Source of the DNA: Sulfopaludibacter sp963815475
Lineage (GTDB): Bacteria; Acidobacteriota; Terriglobia; Bryobacterales; Bryobacteraceae
NCBI GenBank assembly: GCA_963815475.1
Contig: CAWFHD010000003.1
Coordinates: 1,674,001 to 1,738,000 of the forward strand
Direction: 5' to 3'
Length of the DNA: 64,000 bases
Shown: in pieces, positions 45,932 through 54,888 of the stretch
How the letters are laid out: every line of letters starts with the position of its first letter
Position numbering within the stretch: the stretch's first letter is position 1
Notes under the pieces: generated by a model
The model's database searches: none
Told to the model about the DNA's origin: nothing
What the model saw: the letters and a program-made list of their open reading frames with translations, nothing else
Position numbers and translations under genes: made by a program

Positions 45932-47127
45932 TCAGCCGCCCGGTCGCGGCTCGGCATGCAACGGCACACTGGCCCGTTGTAGCGCCTTTTCGAACCCCGG
46001 CAGCGAGCGCTCGATGGCCGCCTTGGGTATCGTCAGCGAGAGCCGCATATACCCTCCCCGGCCGAAACCGGAACCCGGGACCGCCAGTATGCCTTCCTCC
46101 TGCAACAGGCGAATGAAGGCAACGTCATCCGCGATGGGCGTCTTCGGAAACACGTAGAACGAGCCCTGCGGTCGCGGCGCCTCGTACCCCATGGCGAGAA
46201 GGGCATCGCACAACAGGTCGCGCTTCTCCTGGTATTGCGCCACATCCACCGTCGCGTCGGGAACCTGTCCCACCACCAACTGCCAGACAGCGGGCGCATT
46301 GATGTATCCCAGAATGCGATTGGCGAAGGTGCACGCGTTGCGCAGCGCCACGGCCTCCGTCAGGCGCGGCGGAATCGCCAGGTATCCGATCCGCTCTCCA
46401 GGAATCGCCATGGCTTTCGACCAGCTCCACGTTAGGACGGAGCGCTCGACGATTCCCAGGATCTCCGGCGGCTGCACGCCATCGAACGTCAGCGGCCGGT
46501 AGGGCTCATCGCTGATCAACAGCATCGGACTCGCGGAATCACCTCATTCAACTGGCGCAGGATTTCCGCTCCGTACAGCGCGCCCGTGGGATTGTTGGGC
46601 GAGTTCAGAAGCAGGGCCTTGGTGCGCGGCGTGATCGCTGCCTGAATTCGCGCGATATCCGGCTGGAAATGCTCATCGGTCTCCACCAGCACCATGCGCC
46701 CGCCGTGGTTTTCGATGTAAAAGCGGTACTCGGGAAAATAGGGATTCAGCACCAGAACTTCGTCGCCCGGATCGAGAATCGACTTCAGGACCGTGTTTAT
46801 GGCGCCGGCTGCGCCGCCGGTCATGATAATGTCGTCGCCCGAAAACGGCACGCCGGTGCGTTCCGCCAGCCCTCGCGCAATACCGGCGCGGACCTCCGGA
46901 TATCCGGCATTCGGCATGTATCCGTGGCTGCGCGGCCGGTTCTCCGCTACCACGCGGCGCAAGGCGTCGATCACAGCGGCGGGCGGTTCTACATCGGGAT
47001 TGCCCAGGCTGAAATCGAAGACATTCTCCGCCCCGCGCTGCCGCCGAAGTTCGATGCCGATTTCGAACATACGCCGGATCCACGAGGAGCGCTCCATCTG
47101 CTCCGCGATCGTTTTTGAGATGCTCAT
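45932..47127 (-). CDS. Class I/II (PLP) aminotransferase, one frameshift
   Basis: ~398 residues after correction. First part (47127-46516): NVFDFSLGNPDVEPPAAVID, MTGGAAGAINTVLKSILDPG, VLVLNPYFPEYRFYIENHGG, LLLNSPNNPTGALYG, which are fold-type I features. Second part (46525-45932): SDEPYRPLTFDG, then SWSKAMAIPGERIGYLAIPP with the PLP lysine, and the C-terminal small domain. The frames join if one base is added next to CCGCG at about 46533 on the plus-strand coordinate. The type resembles aspartate/aromatic or LL-diaminopimelate aminotransferases; donor unclear. Promoter shared with the divergent MFS gene (44 bases). Confidence 0.82.
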
Positions 47128-47171
47128 CGAAGCACGATTGTAGCGTGGCGCGGCGCTATAATCAGTGCTCC

Positions 47172-48434
47172 ATGTCCTCTACTGCCACCCGGCCCGCAGA
47201 GTCGCGCTTCCGATGGGTAATCTGCGCGCTATTGTTCTTCGCCACAGTGATCGCCTACGTGGATCGAGGCGTGCTGAGTTTTCTGGAGAAATTCCTGGAA
47301 GGGATTTTCCACTGGCACAGCGTTGAGTATTCGTACATGACCACGGGATTCCAGGTTGCCTATGGAATCGGCTTGCTCACCGTGGGCCGCCTCACAGACC
47401 GCCTGGGAACACGCAAGGGATTCGCCATGGCGATCGTGCTATGGAGTCTGGCGGCCATGGCGCCGGGCGCGGCTGTGGGCACCTTGACGTTCGGTGTCGC
47501 CATGTTTTTTCTGGGACTCGGCGAAGCGGCCAACTTTCCCGCCTGCATCAAGACCGTGGCGGAATGGTTTCCCAAGCGCGAACGCGCCCTGGCGACGGGC
47601 CTGTTCAACGCCGGCGCCAACATCGGCGCGCTACTGGTGCCGGCCCTTGTGCCATTTCTTTACGCGACGCTGGGCTGGCGCGGCGCATTCATCTCCACTG
47701 GCGCTCTGGGCTTCGTTTGGCTCGCCTTCTGGTTGATCACGTATAACAAACCGGAGAATCATCCATTCGTTTCCGCTAAGGAACTTGCGCTGATCCGCAG
47801 CGACCCCAGCGAAAGTCCGGCGGGCATCCCGTGGGGACGGTTGTTCCCGCTCAAAGAGACGTGGGCATTCGCCATCGGCAAGTTCCTCACCGACCCTGTC
47901 TGGTGGTTCTACATCTTCTGGCTGCCGCGCTACGTGCAGGAAACCTTCCACCTCACGCTGACCAAGAGCAGCGCGCCCATCCTGGTGGTTTACGCCGCAT
48001 CCACTATCGGCAGCGTGGGCGGCGGCGCCCTGTCCAGCATGATGCTGAAGGGCGGCAGAAGCGTGAATGCCGCCCGCAAGACCGCTCTGCTGGTCTGTGC
48101 GCTGGCGGTGCTTCCCGTGCTTTACGCTCCCTATGCCACGAACCTCTGGGTCGTGGTGGGATTGGTCGGACTGGCGACGGCGGCGCATCAGGGATGGTCG
48201 GCAAACCTGTTCACGCTGGTTTCCGATATGTTCCCCAAGGCCGCCGTAGGCAGCGTTGTCGGTATCGGAGGCATGGTGGGCGCGGCAGGCGGCGCCATTA
48301 TGCAACTGGTGGCCGGCCGTATTGCGGATTACAGCTATCTGCCGCTTTTCATTTTCGCAGGGACGGCTTACGTGCTGGCGCTGCTGATTATCAATAAGCT
48401 TTCGCCTCAGTTAAAACCGGCCAAGCTCGACTAA
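47172..48434 (+). CDS. MFS transporter, anion:cation symporter (ExuT-like) family
   Basis: 420 residues, twelve predicted membrane helices. VIAYVDRGVLSFLEKFLEGI in helix 1, the MFS loop motif GRLTDRLGTRKGF, FLGLGEAANFPACIKTVAEW and ERALATGLFNAGANIGALLV in helices 4-5, typical for ACS-family carriers such as hexuronate or phthalate transporters. Inner-membrane, proton-coupled uptake of an organic anion. ATG 47172 is used; an earlier in-frame ATG (47115) would overlap the divergent aminotransferase. Confidence 0.9.
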   Translation: MSSTATRPAESRFRWVICALLFFATVIAYVDRGVLSFLEKFLEGIFHWHSVEYSYMTTGFQVAYGIGLLTVGRLTDRLGTRKGFAMAIVLWSLAAMAPGAAVGTLTFGVAMFFLGLGEAANFPACIKTVAEWFPKRERALATGLFNAGANIGALLVPALVPFLYATLGWRGAFISTGALGFVWLAFWLITYNKPENHPFVSAKELALIRSDPSESPAGIPWGRLFPLKETWAFAIGKFLTDPVWWFYIFWLPRYVQETFHLTLTKSSAPILVVYAASTIGSVGGGALSSMMLKGGRSVNAARKTALLVCALAVLPVLYAPYATNLWVVVGLVGLATAAHQGWSANLFTLVSDMFPKAAVGSVVGIGGMVGAAGGAIMQLVAGRIADYSYLPLFIFAGTAYVLALLIINKLSPQLKPAKLD

Positions 48435-48527
48435 TCGCGGGTGCTTCGGAAGCACGGTGAGCAGGCGCACATCGACCCTTGGCGTACCCTTTCCCGCGGT
48501 GCTTGCCGTATATACAATCGAAGGAAC

Positions 48528-48932
48528 ATGCCTGACGACGACAAAAACCCAATTATGGTTGTTGACGACGAGCCGGTAGTTCGTAAATTGGTGAGCGCCA
48601 TGGTCAGCCAGTTAAGCTATACCGCGATCACGGCCGATAGCGGCGAACACGCCCTCACCCTTTACAAAACCCTCAAGGCGCCCTTAGCCCTGCTGATCAC
48701 CGATGTAGTGCAGCCCGGCATGAGCGGGCCTATGCTTGCCGAAAAACTGACGGCCCTTCAGCCTGACCTCAAGGTCTTGTACATCTCCGGCTACGACAAT
48801 ACTCATGTGGTCAAGAAATACGTGGTGGAACATGGGCACGCCCTGCTGCCTAAGCCGTTTACCGTAGACCAGCTTCACGACAAAATGCGCGAGATACTGG
48901 CGCCGTCACGCGCCGGCGACGCGATCAGGTGA
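48528..48932 (+). CDS. Stand-alone response regulator receiver protein
   Basis: 134 residues from ATG 48528 (AAGGA upstream). Pure receiver domain: IMVVDDEPVVRKLVSAMVSQ with the acidic pair, LLITDVVQPGMSGPMLAE with the phosphoacceptor Asp, VLYISGYDNTHVVK (the Ser/Thr), and LLPKPFTVDQLHDKMREIL with the conserved Lys. No output domain; acts by protein contact, CheY- or Spo0F-like. Cognate kinase not in the window. Confidence 0.92.
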   Translation: MPDDDKNPIMVVDDEPVVRKLVSAMVSQLSYTAITADSGEHALTLYKTLKAPLALLITDVVQPGMSGPMLAEKLTALQPDLKVLYISGYDNTHVVKKYVVEHGHALLPKPFTVDQLHDKMREILAPSRAGDAIR

Positions 48933-48947
48933 TAACATCACCTGACA

Positions 48948-49598
48948 GTGACCATCCGCCCGGCCAGCGACCGCTCGCTGCTTGTCTCCTTCGGTGAGGA
49001 GATTACCCTCGATGCGCACCATCACGTCGAACATTTGACGCGGTGCCTGGATGGAGTGCGCGGAATCTTAAATCTGCATCCCGCCTTCACCACGGTTCTG
49101 GTGGATTTCGACCCTCGTCTCTTTGAGCATGCCCAAGTGGAACGGTTGATCCAGGATCGCTTCGCCTCAGCACCCCGGCCGCAGTCCGAAGAGCCCCGCA
49201 CCGTCGAGATTCCAGTCCGGTTTGGAGGCGAAAATGGCCCCGACCTTGGGGACGTGGCGGCCCATACAGCGCTGTCCGCCGATCGCGTAATCGAACTCTT
49301 CTGTGCGGCCGAGTACCGTGTCTTCTTTATCGGTTTCTCCACTTGCTTTCCCTACCTGGGCGGACTGCCTGCCGAGTTGGCCACCCCCCGCCTCTCCGCT
49401 CCTCGAAAGCATGTGCCGGAAGGCAGTGTCGCAATCGGCGGAAGCCAGGCCGGGGTGTATCCTCTGGCCTCCCCAGGAGGATGGCGGCTCATCGGCCGGA
49501 CCGCACTGCGGCTCTTCGATCCACAGGGTTCGCCTCCATCGCTGCTGCGCATGGGGGATCGCGTGCGTTTTGTCGGGATTGGGGAGTCGCCCGCATGA
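48948..49598 (+). CDS. pxpB: 5-oxoprolinase subunit PxpB (KipI-like)
   Basis: 216 residues from GTG 48948. TIRPASDRSLLVSFGEEITL, ILNLHPAFTTVLVDFDP, FIGFSTCFPYLGGLPAELAT, PRKHVPEGSVAIGGSQAGVY: the KipI family fold. With PxpC and PxpA it opens 5-oxoproline with ATP. First gene of the pxpB-pxpC-pxpA operon; the stop overlaps the pxpC ATG (ATGA). Confidence 0.94.
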   Translation: MTIRPASDRSLLVSFGEEITLDAHHHVEHLTRCLDGVRGILNLHPAFTTVLVDFDPRLFEHAQVERLIQDRFASAPRPQSEEPRTVEIPVRFGGENGPDLGDVAAHTALSADRVIELFCAAEYRVFFIGFSTCFPYLGGLPAELATPRLSAPRKHVPEGSVAIGGSQAGVYPLASPGGWRLIGRTALRLFDPQGSPPSLLRMGDRVRFVGIGESPA

Positions 49599-50482
49599 AT
49601 TCGATCCGCATCCTGACACCAGGCATGCAGACCACAGTTCAGGATCTGGGACGCTTCGGCTACGCACACCACGGTGTCTCAGCGTCGGGCGCCGCCGACG
49701 CCCTGGCCTTGCGGGCCGGCAATCTGCTGGTGGGCAATGCGGAAAATGCGGCGGCGGTAGAGATGACCCTGGCGGGCGCATCCTTTGAGTTCGAAGCCGC
49801 GGCCGTAGTGGCGCTGACCGGCTCCGATTTTGGCGCCGACGTCCCGCTGTGGCGAGCCGTGGATGTCGCGGCCGGAACCATTCTGAGCTGCGGCGCCACG
49901 CGTTCCGGGGCTCGCTGCTATCTGGCGGTCCGCGGCGGCATCGCCGTACCCAAAGTGATGGGGAGCGCGTCCACGCATGTCATGACCGGAGTGGGCGGAC
50001 GCCCGCTGCGGAAGGGCGACACACTGCCCGTGGGCGACGCCGCCATCCGCAAACCGCGAAGGAGTCCCGCGGTGGGGGCTCCCGAGTTTGTGCGCGGCGG
50101 CTTGCTGCGGGTCACCCCCGGGCCGCAACGCGACTGGTTTCAGGACGACCTCTATACCACTGCATACACGGTTGCCGAGGAATCGAACCGTATGGGGTTG
50201 AGGCTGCGCGGCCCCGCCATTCCCAGCCATCCCGGACACATGCTCACGGAAGGAGTGGCCCTTGGCGCCATCCAGGTGCCGCCCGATGGACAGCCGATTA
50301 TCCTTTTTGTGGAGCACCAGACCACCGGCGGATATCCCAAACCGGCCAACGTGATTTCGGCAGATATCTGGCGCCTCGGGCAACTGCGGCCGCGAGATGA
50401 GGTGCGGTTCCAGCAGGTCACCATCGAACAGGCGCTGGAGCTGCTACAGGACCAGGAGCGGTGGCTGTACGGGTTGCTTTAA
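49595..50482 (+). CDS. pxpC: 5-oxoprolinase subunit PxpC (KipA-like)
   Basis: 295 residues. IRILTPGMQTTVQDLGRFGY, GVSASGAADALALRAGNLLV, NAAAVEMTLAGASFEF, GARCYLAVRGGIAVPKVMGS, ESNRMGLRLRGPAIPSH, VPPDGQPIILFVEHQTTGGY: the biotin-dependent-carboxylase-like KipA/PxpC family, normal length. Partner of PxpB. Confidence 0.94.
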   Translation: MNSIRILTPGMQTTVQDLGRFGYAHHGVSASGAADALALRAGNLLVGNAENAAAVEMTLAGASFEFEAAAVVALTGSDFGADVPLWRAVDVAAGTILSCGATRSGARCYLAVRGGIAVPKVMGSASTHVMTGVGGRPLRKGDTLPVGDAAIRKPRRSPAVGAPEFVRGGLLRVTPGPQRDWFQDDLYTTAYTVAEESNRMGLRLRGPAIPSHPGHMLTEGVALGAIQVPPDGQPIILFVEHQTTGGYPKPANVISADIWRLGQLRPRDEVRFQQVTIEQALELLQDQERWLYGLL

Positions 50483-50513
50483 GCTGAGATCTGACTGCTG
50501 AAGGTCGAGCGCT

Positions 50514-51197
50514 ATGATCGATATCAATTGCGACATGGGCGAAATGGAAGACGCCCAGTACGAAGCTGCTCTCATGGAGCACATCACGTCCGCCAATATC
50601 GCTTGCGGCGGGCACGCCGGCGACGAGGCGATTATGGAGCGGACGGCGCGCCTGGCGCTGGCTCGCGGTGTGAGGATCGGCGCTCACCCGGGGTATCCCG
50701 ATCGAGCCAATTTCGGCCGCATCGAGATGGCCATGACGCCCGAGGAGATCGCGCAGACGGTGCGCCAGCAAATCGATCGCCTGGACGCGGTGGTTCGCCG
50801 GCTGGGCGGCGAGATCGCCTACGTCAAGCCGCACGGCGCTCTCTACAATGTGGCGGTCCATAATGCGGAAGTGGCCCGCGCCATCGGACGCGGCGTCGCG
50901 GCTTGGAACGCCGGCACGGTGGTGTTCGGCCTGGCCGGATCGCCCATGCTCGACGTGTGGCGCGAGATGGGTTTGAAGGTAGCGGGAGAGGCATTCGCCG
51001 ATCGCCGTTACGAACCCGACGGCACGCTGCGCTCCCGCAAATTCCCCGATGCCCTCATCACAGACCCTCAGGCGGCCGCCGCGCAAGCCGTCCGGTTGGC
51101 GCAGGCAGGCAACGCCCAGACTCTCTGCGTTCACTCCGACACGCCCGGCTCCGTGGCTATCTTGAAGGCCTGCGAGGAGGCGCTAAAATACCTATAA
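50514..51197 (+). CDS. pxpA: 5-oxoprolinase subunit PxpA (LamB/YcsF family)
   Basis: 227 residues. MIDINCDMGEMEDAQYEAAL, SANIACGGHAGDEAIMERTA, VRIGAHPGYPDRANFGR, YVKPHGALYNVAVHNAEVAR, EAFADRRYEPDGTLRSRKFP and LCVHSDTPGSVAILKACEEA. All conserved metal/substrate residues of the LamB/YcsF family are present. About 10% shorter than typical members (~245-250), mainly in the N-terminal third. Its TAA overlaps the next ATG (TAATG). Confidence 0.94.
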   Translation: MIDINCDMGEMEDAQYEAALMEHITSANIACGGHAGDEAIMERTARLALARGVRIGAHPGYPDRANFGRIEMAMTPEEIAQTVRQQIDRLDAVVRRLGGEIAYVKPHGALYNVAVHNAEVARAIGRGVAAWNAGTVVFGLAGSPMLDVWREMGLKVAGEAFADRRYEPDGTLRSRKFPDALITDPQAAAAQAVRLAQAGNAQTLCVHSDTPGSVAILKACEEALKYL

Positions 51198-52768
51198 TGA
51201 AGGCCTTCCTGCTTCTGGCGGCGGCAGCGCCACTGTTCGCGCAAACTTGCACTTTTACCCCGGCATTCACCGCCTTTACAACCGGCGGCGACGGTGTCCC
51301 AGGCGGCTTAAATCTCCAGGTGGCGACACAACAGGGCTGTCCCTGGACGGCTACCTCAAGCGTTCCCTGGATCAAGATCCTCAACTCGCAGACCTACGTC
51401 AGTAGCCAAAGCGTCGCCTTCACAATAGACCCGAATACCACAACTCAGGTTCGCACCGGGACCATCACTGTGGGCAGCGTCACCGCGCAGAAGACCGTCA
51501 CTTTTACCCAGACCGCGGGGGACTGCGGTTACCAGATTGTGCCGCCAATTTCAGCCAGCTACCCTGTGGGCGGCGGCAGTGGCAGCTTTAATGTGACCGC
51601 CGGGTGCAACTGGAATGCCAGCCCCAATGTCGGCTGGCTATCCGTTACGGCCCCCGTTGTGCTCGGGAATGGCACGGTTACTTATACGGCGGCCCCCAAT
51701 ACCTGCGTGGCGCCGCGCACTGGAACAATCACGGTCAATACAGGACTGCAGGTTCCGCAGCCTCCCATATTCACGATTTCGGAGGACGGGTCGCAGGCGA
51801 ACCTCACGTTAGGTTCGGCCGCGGCATCTTTCGGTCCGGCGGCCGGCAACGGGCGGGTGCAGGTCAACACCGGCGATGGCTGCTCATGGAGCAGTTTCAG
51901 CGACAATTCCTGGCTGCAAATCAGCAACAATACCAGCACCGGAAACGGCCCTGGGTTCGTCACGTTCAACATCACTCAGAATCCCGGCGCGCAGCGCAGT
52001 GCCCATATCACTGTCGGGACGCAAGTCTTCACGGTTACCCAAACCAGCGCCGCCGGGCCGTCGGCTCCGGTGCTCTCGGCAATCATCAATAGCGCCAGCG
52101 GCGCTTCCGGACCCATTTCGCCGGGAGAGATCGTCTCCATCTTCGGGTCCAATATGGGACCGGCCGCCGGAGTGGCCTTCGGCCAGACCATTCCCTTTAA
52201 CCTGGCCGGGGTGCAGGTAATGTTTGGCAACACTGCCGCGCCGCTGACATACGTTTCGGCTAGTCAGATTAACGCAGTGGTTCCGTACGGCATCGCTGGC
52301 GGTGCCACGCAGATCCAGGTTCAGTATCAGCAGCAAAACTCGAACACGATGACCGCGACGGTGCAACTGGCGACACCGGCAATCTTCTCCGCCGACATGT
52401 CCGGGCATGGTCCAGGCGCCATTCTGAACAGCGACTACAAGCTCAACACCACGGTGAATCCCGCGTCCGCGGGCTCGGTCGTGATGATCTATGCCACGGG
52501 TGGGGGCGTCACCACGCCGGCCAGCGCCGATGGATCGCTGGCGCCCTCGGCCGAGCCGTTTGCCCGCCTTCTGGCTCCGGTTACGGTTTCGATCGGTGGG
52601 GCCCAAGCGCAAGTCACGTACGCCGGAGGCGCGCCTGGGCTGATTTCCGGCTTGACGCAGATCAATGTAATTGTCCCCGGAGGAATCACACCTGGAGCAT
52701 CGGTGCCGGTGATCGTGCAGGTGGGCGGTTTCCAAAGTCAGACCGGACTCACGATCGCGGTGAATTAG
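51197..52768 (+). CDS. Secreted BACON-repeat protein with TIGR03437-type C-terminus
   Basis: 523 residues. Signal peptide MKAFLLLAAAAPLFAQ. Three beta-sandwich repeats (about 17-105, 106-205, 206-300) with the BACON pattern of an aromatic/Trp core: QQGCPWTATSSVPWIKIL, AGCNWNASPNVGWLSVTAPV and GDGCSWSSFSDNSWLQIS. The C-terminus (about 310-523: SGASGPISPGEIVSIFGSNM, LTYVSASQINAVVPYGIAGG, QINVIVPGGITPGA) matches the TIGR03437 domain that is abundant in Solibacter-type acidobacteria. Function unknown; probably binds carbohydrate or acts in surface adhesion (BACON domains are mucin/carbohydrate linked). It begins on the pxpA stop (TAATG). Confidence 0.88.
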   Translation: MKAFLLLAAAAPLFAQTCTFTPAFTAFTTGGDGVPGGLNLQVATQQGCPWTATSSVPWIKILNSQTYVSSQSVAFTIDPNTTTQVRTGTITVGSVTAQKTVTFTQTAGDCGYQIVPPISASYPVGGGSGSFNVTAGCNWNASPNVGWLSVTAPVVLGNGTVTYTAAPNTCVAPRTGTITVNTGLQVPQPPIFTISEDGSQANLTLGSAAASFGPAAGNGRVQVNTGDGCSWSSFSDNSWLQISNNTSTGNGPGFVTFNITQNPGAQRSAHITVGTQVFTVTQTSAAGPSAPVLSAIINSASGASGPISPGEIVSIFGSNMGPAAGVAFGQTIPFNLAGVQVMFGNTAAPLTYVSASQINAVVPYGIAGGATQIQVQYQQQNSNTMTATVQLATPAIFSADMSGHGPGAILNSDYKLNTTVNPASAGSVVMIYATGGGVTTPASADGSLAPSAEPFARLLAPVTVSIGGAQAQVTYAGGAPGLISGLTQINVIVPGGITPGASVPVIVQVGGFQSQTGLTIAVN

Positions 52769-52830
52769 AGATCGATTGGTCGGTGGTTTCAGAAGTTCGC
52801 CAACGTATCAGGAAACCGCTTGCTGACGCG

Positions 52831-52852
52831 CGCGGCTCCGATCCGAGCCGCG
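52831..52852. terminator. GC hairpin between convergent genes
   Basis: CGCGGCTC (52831-52838), loop CGATCC, GAGCCGCG (52845-52852), the core of a longer imperfect palindrome (about 52815-52866) between the convergent BACON and ThyX genes. Terminator or REP-like repeat. Confidence 0.5.
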
Positions 52853-52886
52853 ACCGTTAGGGAGTCGGTTGCCTCGGTGTGCTTAG

Positions 52887-54317
52887 TTACCGCTTCAATG
52901 GGTCTTCAACCCACGGCGGGGTGGCTTCGATCAGCCTTCCCAGCTCCGGTTCCACCTGCTCCATGCGGCACTTCATCTCCCACGCGATTTCGCGATAGCT
53001 GAAGTGGCCCTTCACGCCGCTGCGGAGTTTGGAGATGTACTCCGCTTCCGCGAAATCCATCTTGAACAGGAAGCGCGACCGGGCGCCGAACGGCAGCAGG
53101 TAGTGCCGGCCCGGCGCAGGCAGCCGGTGCAAAATCTCGAATGCCGATTGCATCGCCGCGCTATAGATTTCCGTGGCGCCCGATTCAGCGATCAGCGTGG
53201 GTGTGTCGAATCCAAGATCTCCCGAGTACGCCTGTCGGAACTTCTGGCAGCGGCGGTGCCGGTGCATATCGCGGTAGGCGCCGATATCGATCACCATGTC
53301 GTACGCATACAGGCCGCCGCGGAACCCCCCCAGAATCTCATCGCGGCGCGTGCGCGAGCCGAGCGCGACATCGATCACTTCAGCGCGTTGCCGCTCGCTC
53401 CACTGGGATGCGATTTCGTAGAGCTCGCGAAAGGGACGGTTGGTCACGGAGTAGAGCAGCGTCGCGGCGATATCGGCGGGAGTATTGAGGGGACGAACCA
53501 AATCCACACGCGGCGGCGCTTCGCCGGCCGGCGCGGTGAGATTCTGCTCCGCCCAAGCCTTCAGATCGCTGCGCGCCCGCGCGGTATGCTGATCGGGATC
53601 GGCATGGCGCGCTAGAGTCGGCGCCAGCGCTTCGGCCGGACCGTTCAGATCCCAGCGGCAATCCGGCTCGGCGGCGCAGGCCTCCGCGACCTCCTGTCCA
53701 AGATCGCGCAATTCCGCGTACTCGGAGGCTTTCAAACGGCGGATCTGTTTTTCCAGGGTGCGGATGCTGCTCACCTGCCCCACATTCGTTGGGACACCCC
53801 AGAAAAGCAGGTAGCGTGCCACGTCGAAGGCGCGCGCCGCGATGTTGCGCTGGTACGCGTCGGGCTTCATGTCGGCAGGGCAAGGCAGGCGATCGCTGAG
53901 ACAGCGGAAAGCCAGCTCGTTCACCTTGCCGTAAGCTGCCAGCAGCGCTTCGCCGGCGGCGCGGTAAAGGGCGGCATCGTCAGCGGCGAACTCGGGCGGC
54001 GTGATGAAGCCGGAGCGCGAGAAGTCCTGGTAGCGGGACGATTTTGCCTGGCCGTCCCACAGCGGCTCCTCTTCAATCTCGGTGGCGGCGAGCTCGGAAA
54101 TTCCTTCGAAGCACAGCACGGTGTGCCCCAGGTCGGCGATGGAGGCGTGGCCATACTGAAAGTAGAAGCTCTCCAGAAACTTCTGCGAGTCGTGCGTGCG
54201 CACCCACTCGATGGAATCGCGAATGGAATCGGGCGATCGACTATAGCGAGCCAGCGCGTAGGCACTCTTCTCCGGCGGCATGGGCGCGACCGTGATAACG
54301 CGTTTGGTGGGGGTCAA
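52887..54317 (-). CDS. thyX: FAD-dependent thymidylate synthase, double-domain (ThyX-like)
   Basis: 476 residues, about twice the ~220-250 of ordinary ThyX. The first half has FYFQYGHASIADLGHTVLCF and SSRYQDFSRSGF, matching the ThyX helix and the SRY-type end of the substrate/FAD motif. The second half has RDMHRHRRCQKFRQAYS, matching the RHR part of the signature motif. So the two halves look like diverged copies, each keeping part of the active site. Makes dTMP from dUMP with methylene-THF and FADH2. The start is TTG 54317 or ATG 54281; neither has a strong ribosome-binding site. Divergent from dUTPase, which supplies dUMP. Confidence 0.85.
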   Translation of the reverse strand: MTPTKRVITVAPMPPEKSAYALARYSRSPDSIRDSIEWVRTHDSQKFLESFYFQYGHASIADLGHTVLCFEGISELAATEIEEEPLWDGQAKSSRYQDFSRSGFITPPEFAADDAALYRAAGEALLAAYGKVNELAFRCLSDRLPCPADMKPDAYQRNIAARAFDVARYLLFWGVPTNVGQVSSIRTLEKQIRRLKASEYAELRDLGQEVAEACAAEPDCRWDLNGPAEALAPTLARHADPDQHTARARSDLKAWAEQNLTAPAGEAPPRVDLVRPLNTPADIAATLLYSVTNRPFRELYEIASQWSERQRAEVIDVALGSRTRRDEILGGFRGGLYAYDMVIDIGAYRDMHRHRRCQKFRQAYSGDLGFDTPTLIAESGATEIYSAAMQSAFEILHRLPAPGRHYLLPFGARSRFLFKMDFAEAEYISKLRSGVKGHFSYREIAWEMKCRMEQVEPELGRLIEATPPWVEDPLKR

Positions 54318-54384
54318 GACGATATGATAACGCGGTGCTGCCCTTCGACCGGCGACGAGAGGGACGGTATGATAGCGGCATCCG

Positions 54385-54816
54385 ATGAAGATTCGAATTC
54401 GAAAGATTCATAGCGCCGCAGTGTTGCCTGAGTACGCCCATGGGCCGCAGGAAGACGCCGGCATGGACCTGCGGTCGGTGGCCGATATGACGCTCGACCC
54501 CGGAGTGCCGCAGATGGTCCCCACCGGCTTGACGGTGGAGATTCCGCCCGGTTATGAGGCCCAGGTGCGGCCCCGCAGCGGATTGGCTCTGAAGCATGCC
54601 ATCACCATGCCGAACACGCCCGGCACCATCGACCCGGGCTATCGCGGCGAAGTGAAAGTGATCCTGCTGAATTTGGGGCGCGAGCCCTACACGATCCGCG
54701 CCGGCGACCGCATCGCGCAGATGATTGTGGCGCGTTACGAGGCGGTGGAGTGGGAAGAGGGCGACTTGGCCGGCTCGGCGCGCGGTGAAGGGGGCTTCGG
54801 GTCTTCGGGCAAGTGA
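54385..54816 (+). CDS. dut: dUTP diphosphatase
   Basis: 143 residues with the five dUTPase motifs in order: EDAGMDLRSV, PRSGLALKHAITMPNTPGTI, DPGYRGEVKVILLN, AGDRIAQMIVARYE, and RGEGGFGSSGK at the flexible C-terminus. Trimeric type. Hydrolyses dUTP to dUMP. It shares a ~67-base promoter region with thyX, so the two dTMP-pathway genes may be co-regulated. Confidence 0.95.
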   Translation: MKIRIRKIHSAAVLPEYAHGPQEDAGMDLRSVADMTLDPGVPQMVPTGLTVEIPPGYEAQVRPRSGLALKHAITMPNTPGTIDPGYRGEVKVILLNLGREPYTIRAGDRIAQMIVARYEAVEWEEGDLAGSARGEGGFGSSGK

Positions 54817-54840
54817 AGTGTGGCGCGGACTCAACGACAA

Positions 54841-54862
54841 GGCTCGACAAGAGTGTCGAGCC
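54841..54862. repeat. Perfect palindrome downstream of dut
   Basis: GGCTCGACA-AGAG-TGTCGAGCC, a 9-bp perfect stem between the convergent dut and ClC genes. Possible bidirectional terminator or REP-like element; no T-tract. Confidence 0.45.
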
Positions 54863-54888
54863 GGCAGGCACGAGTACCTGCGCCACGG

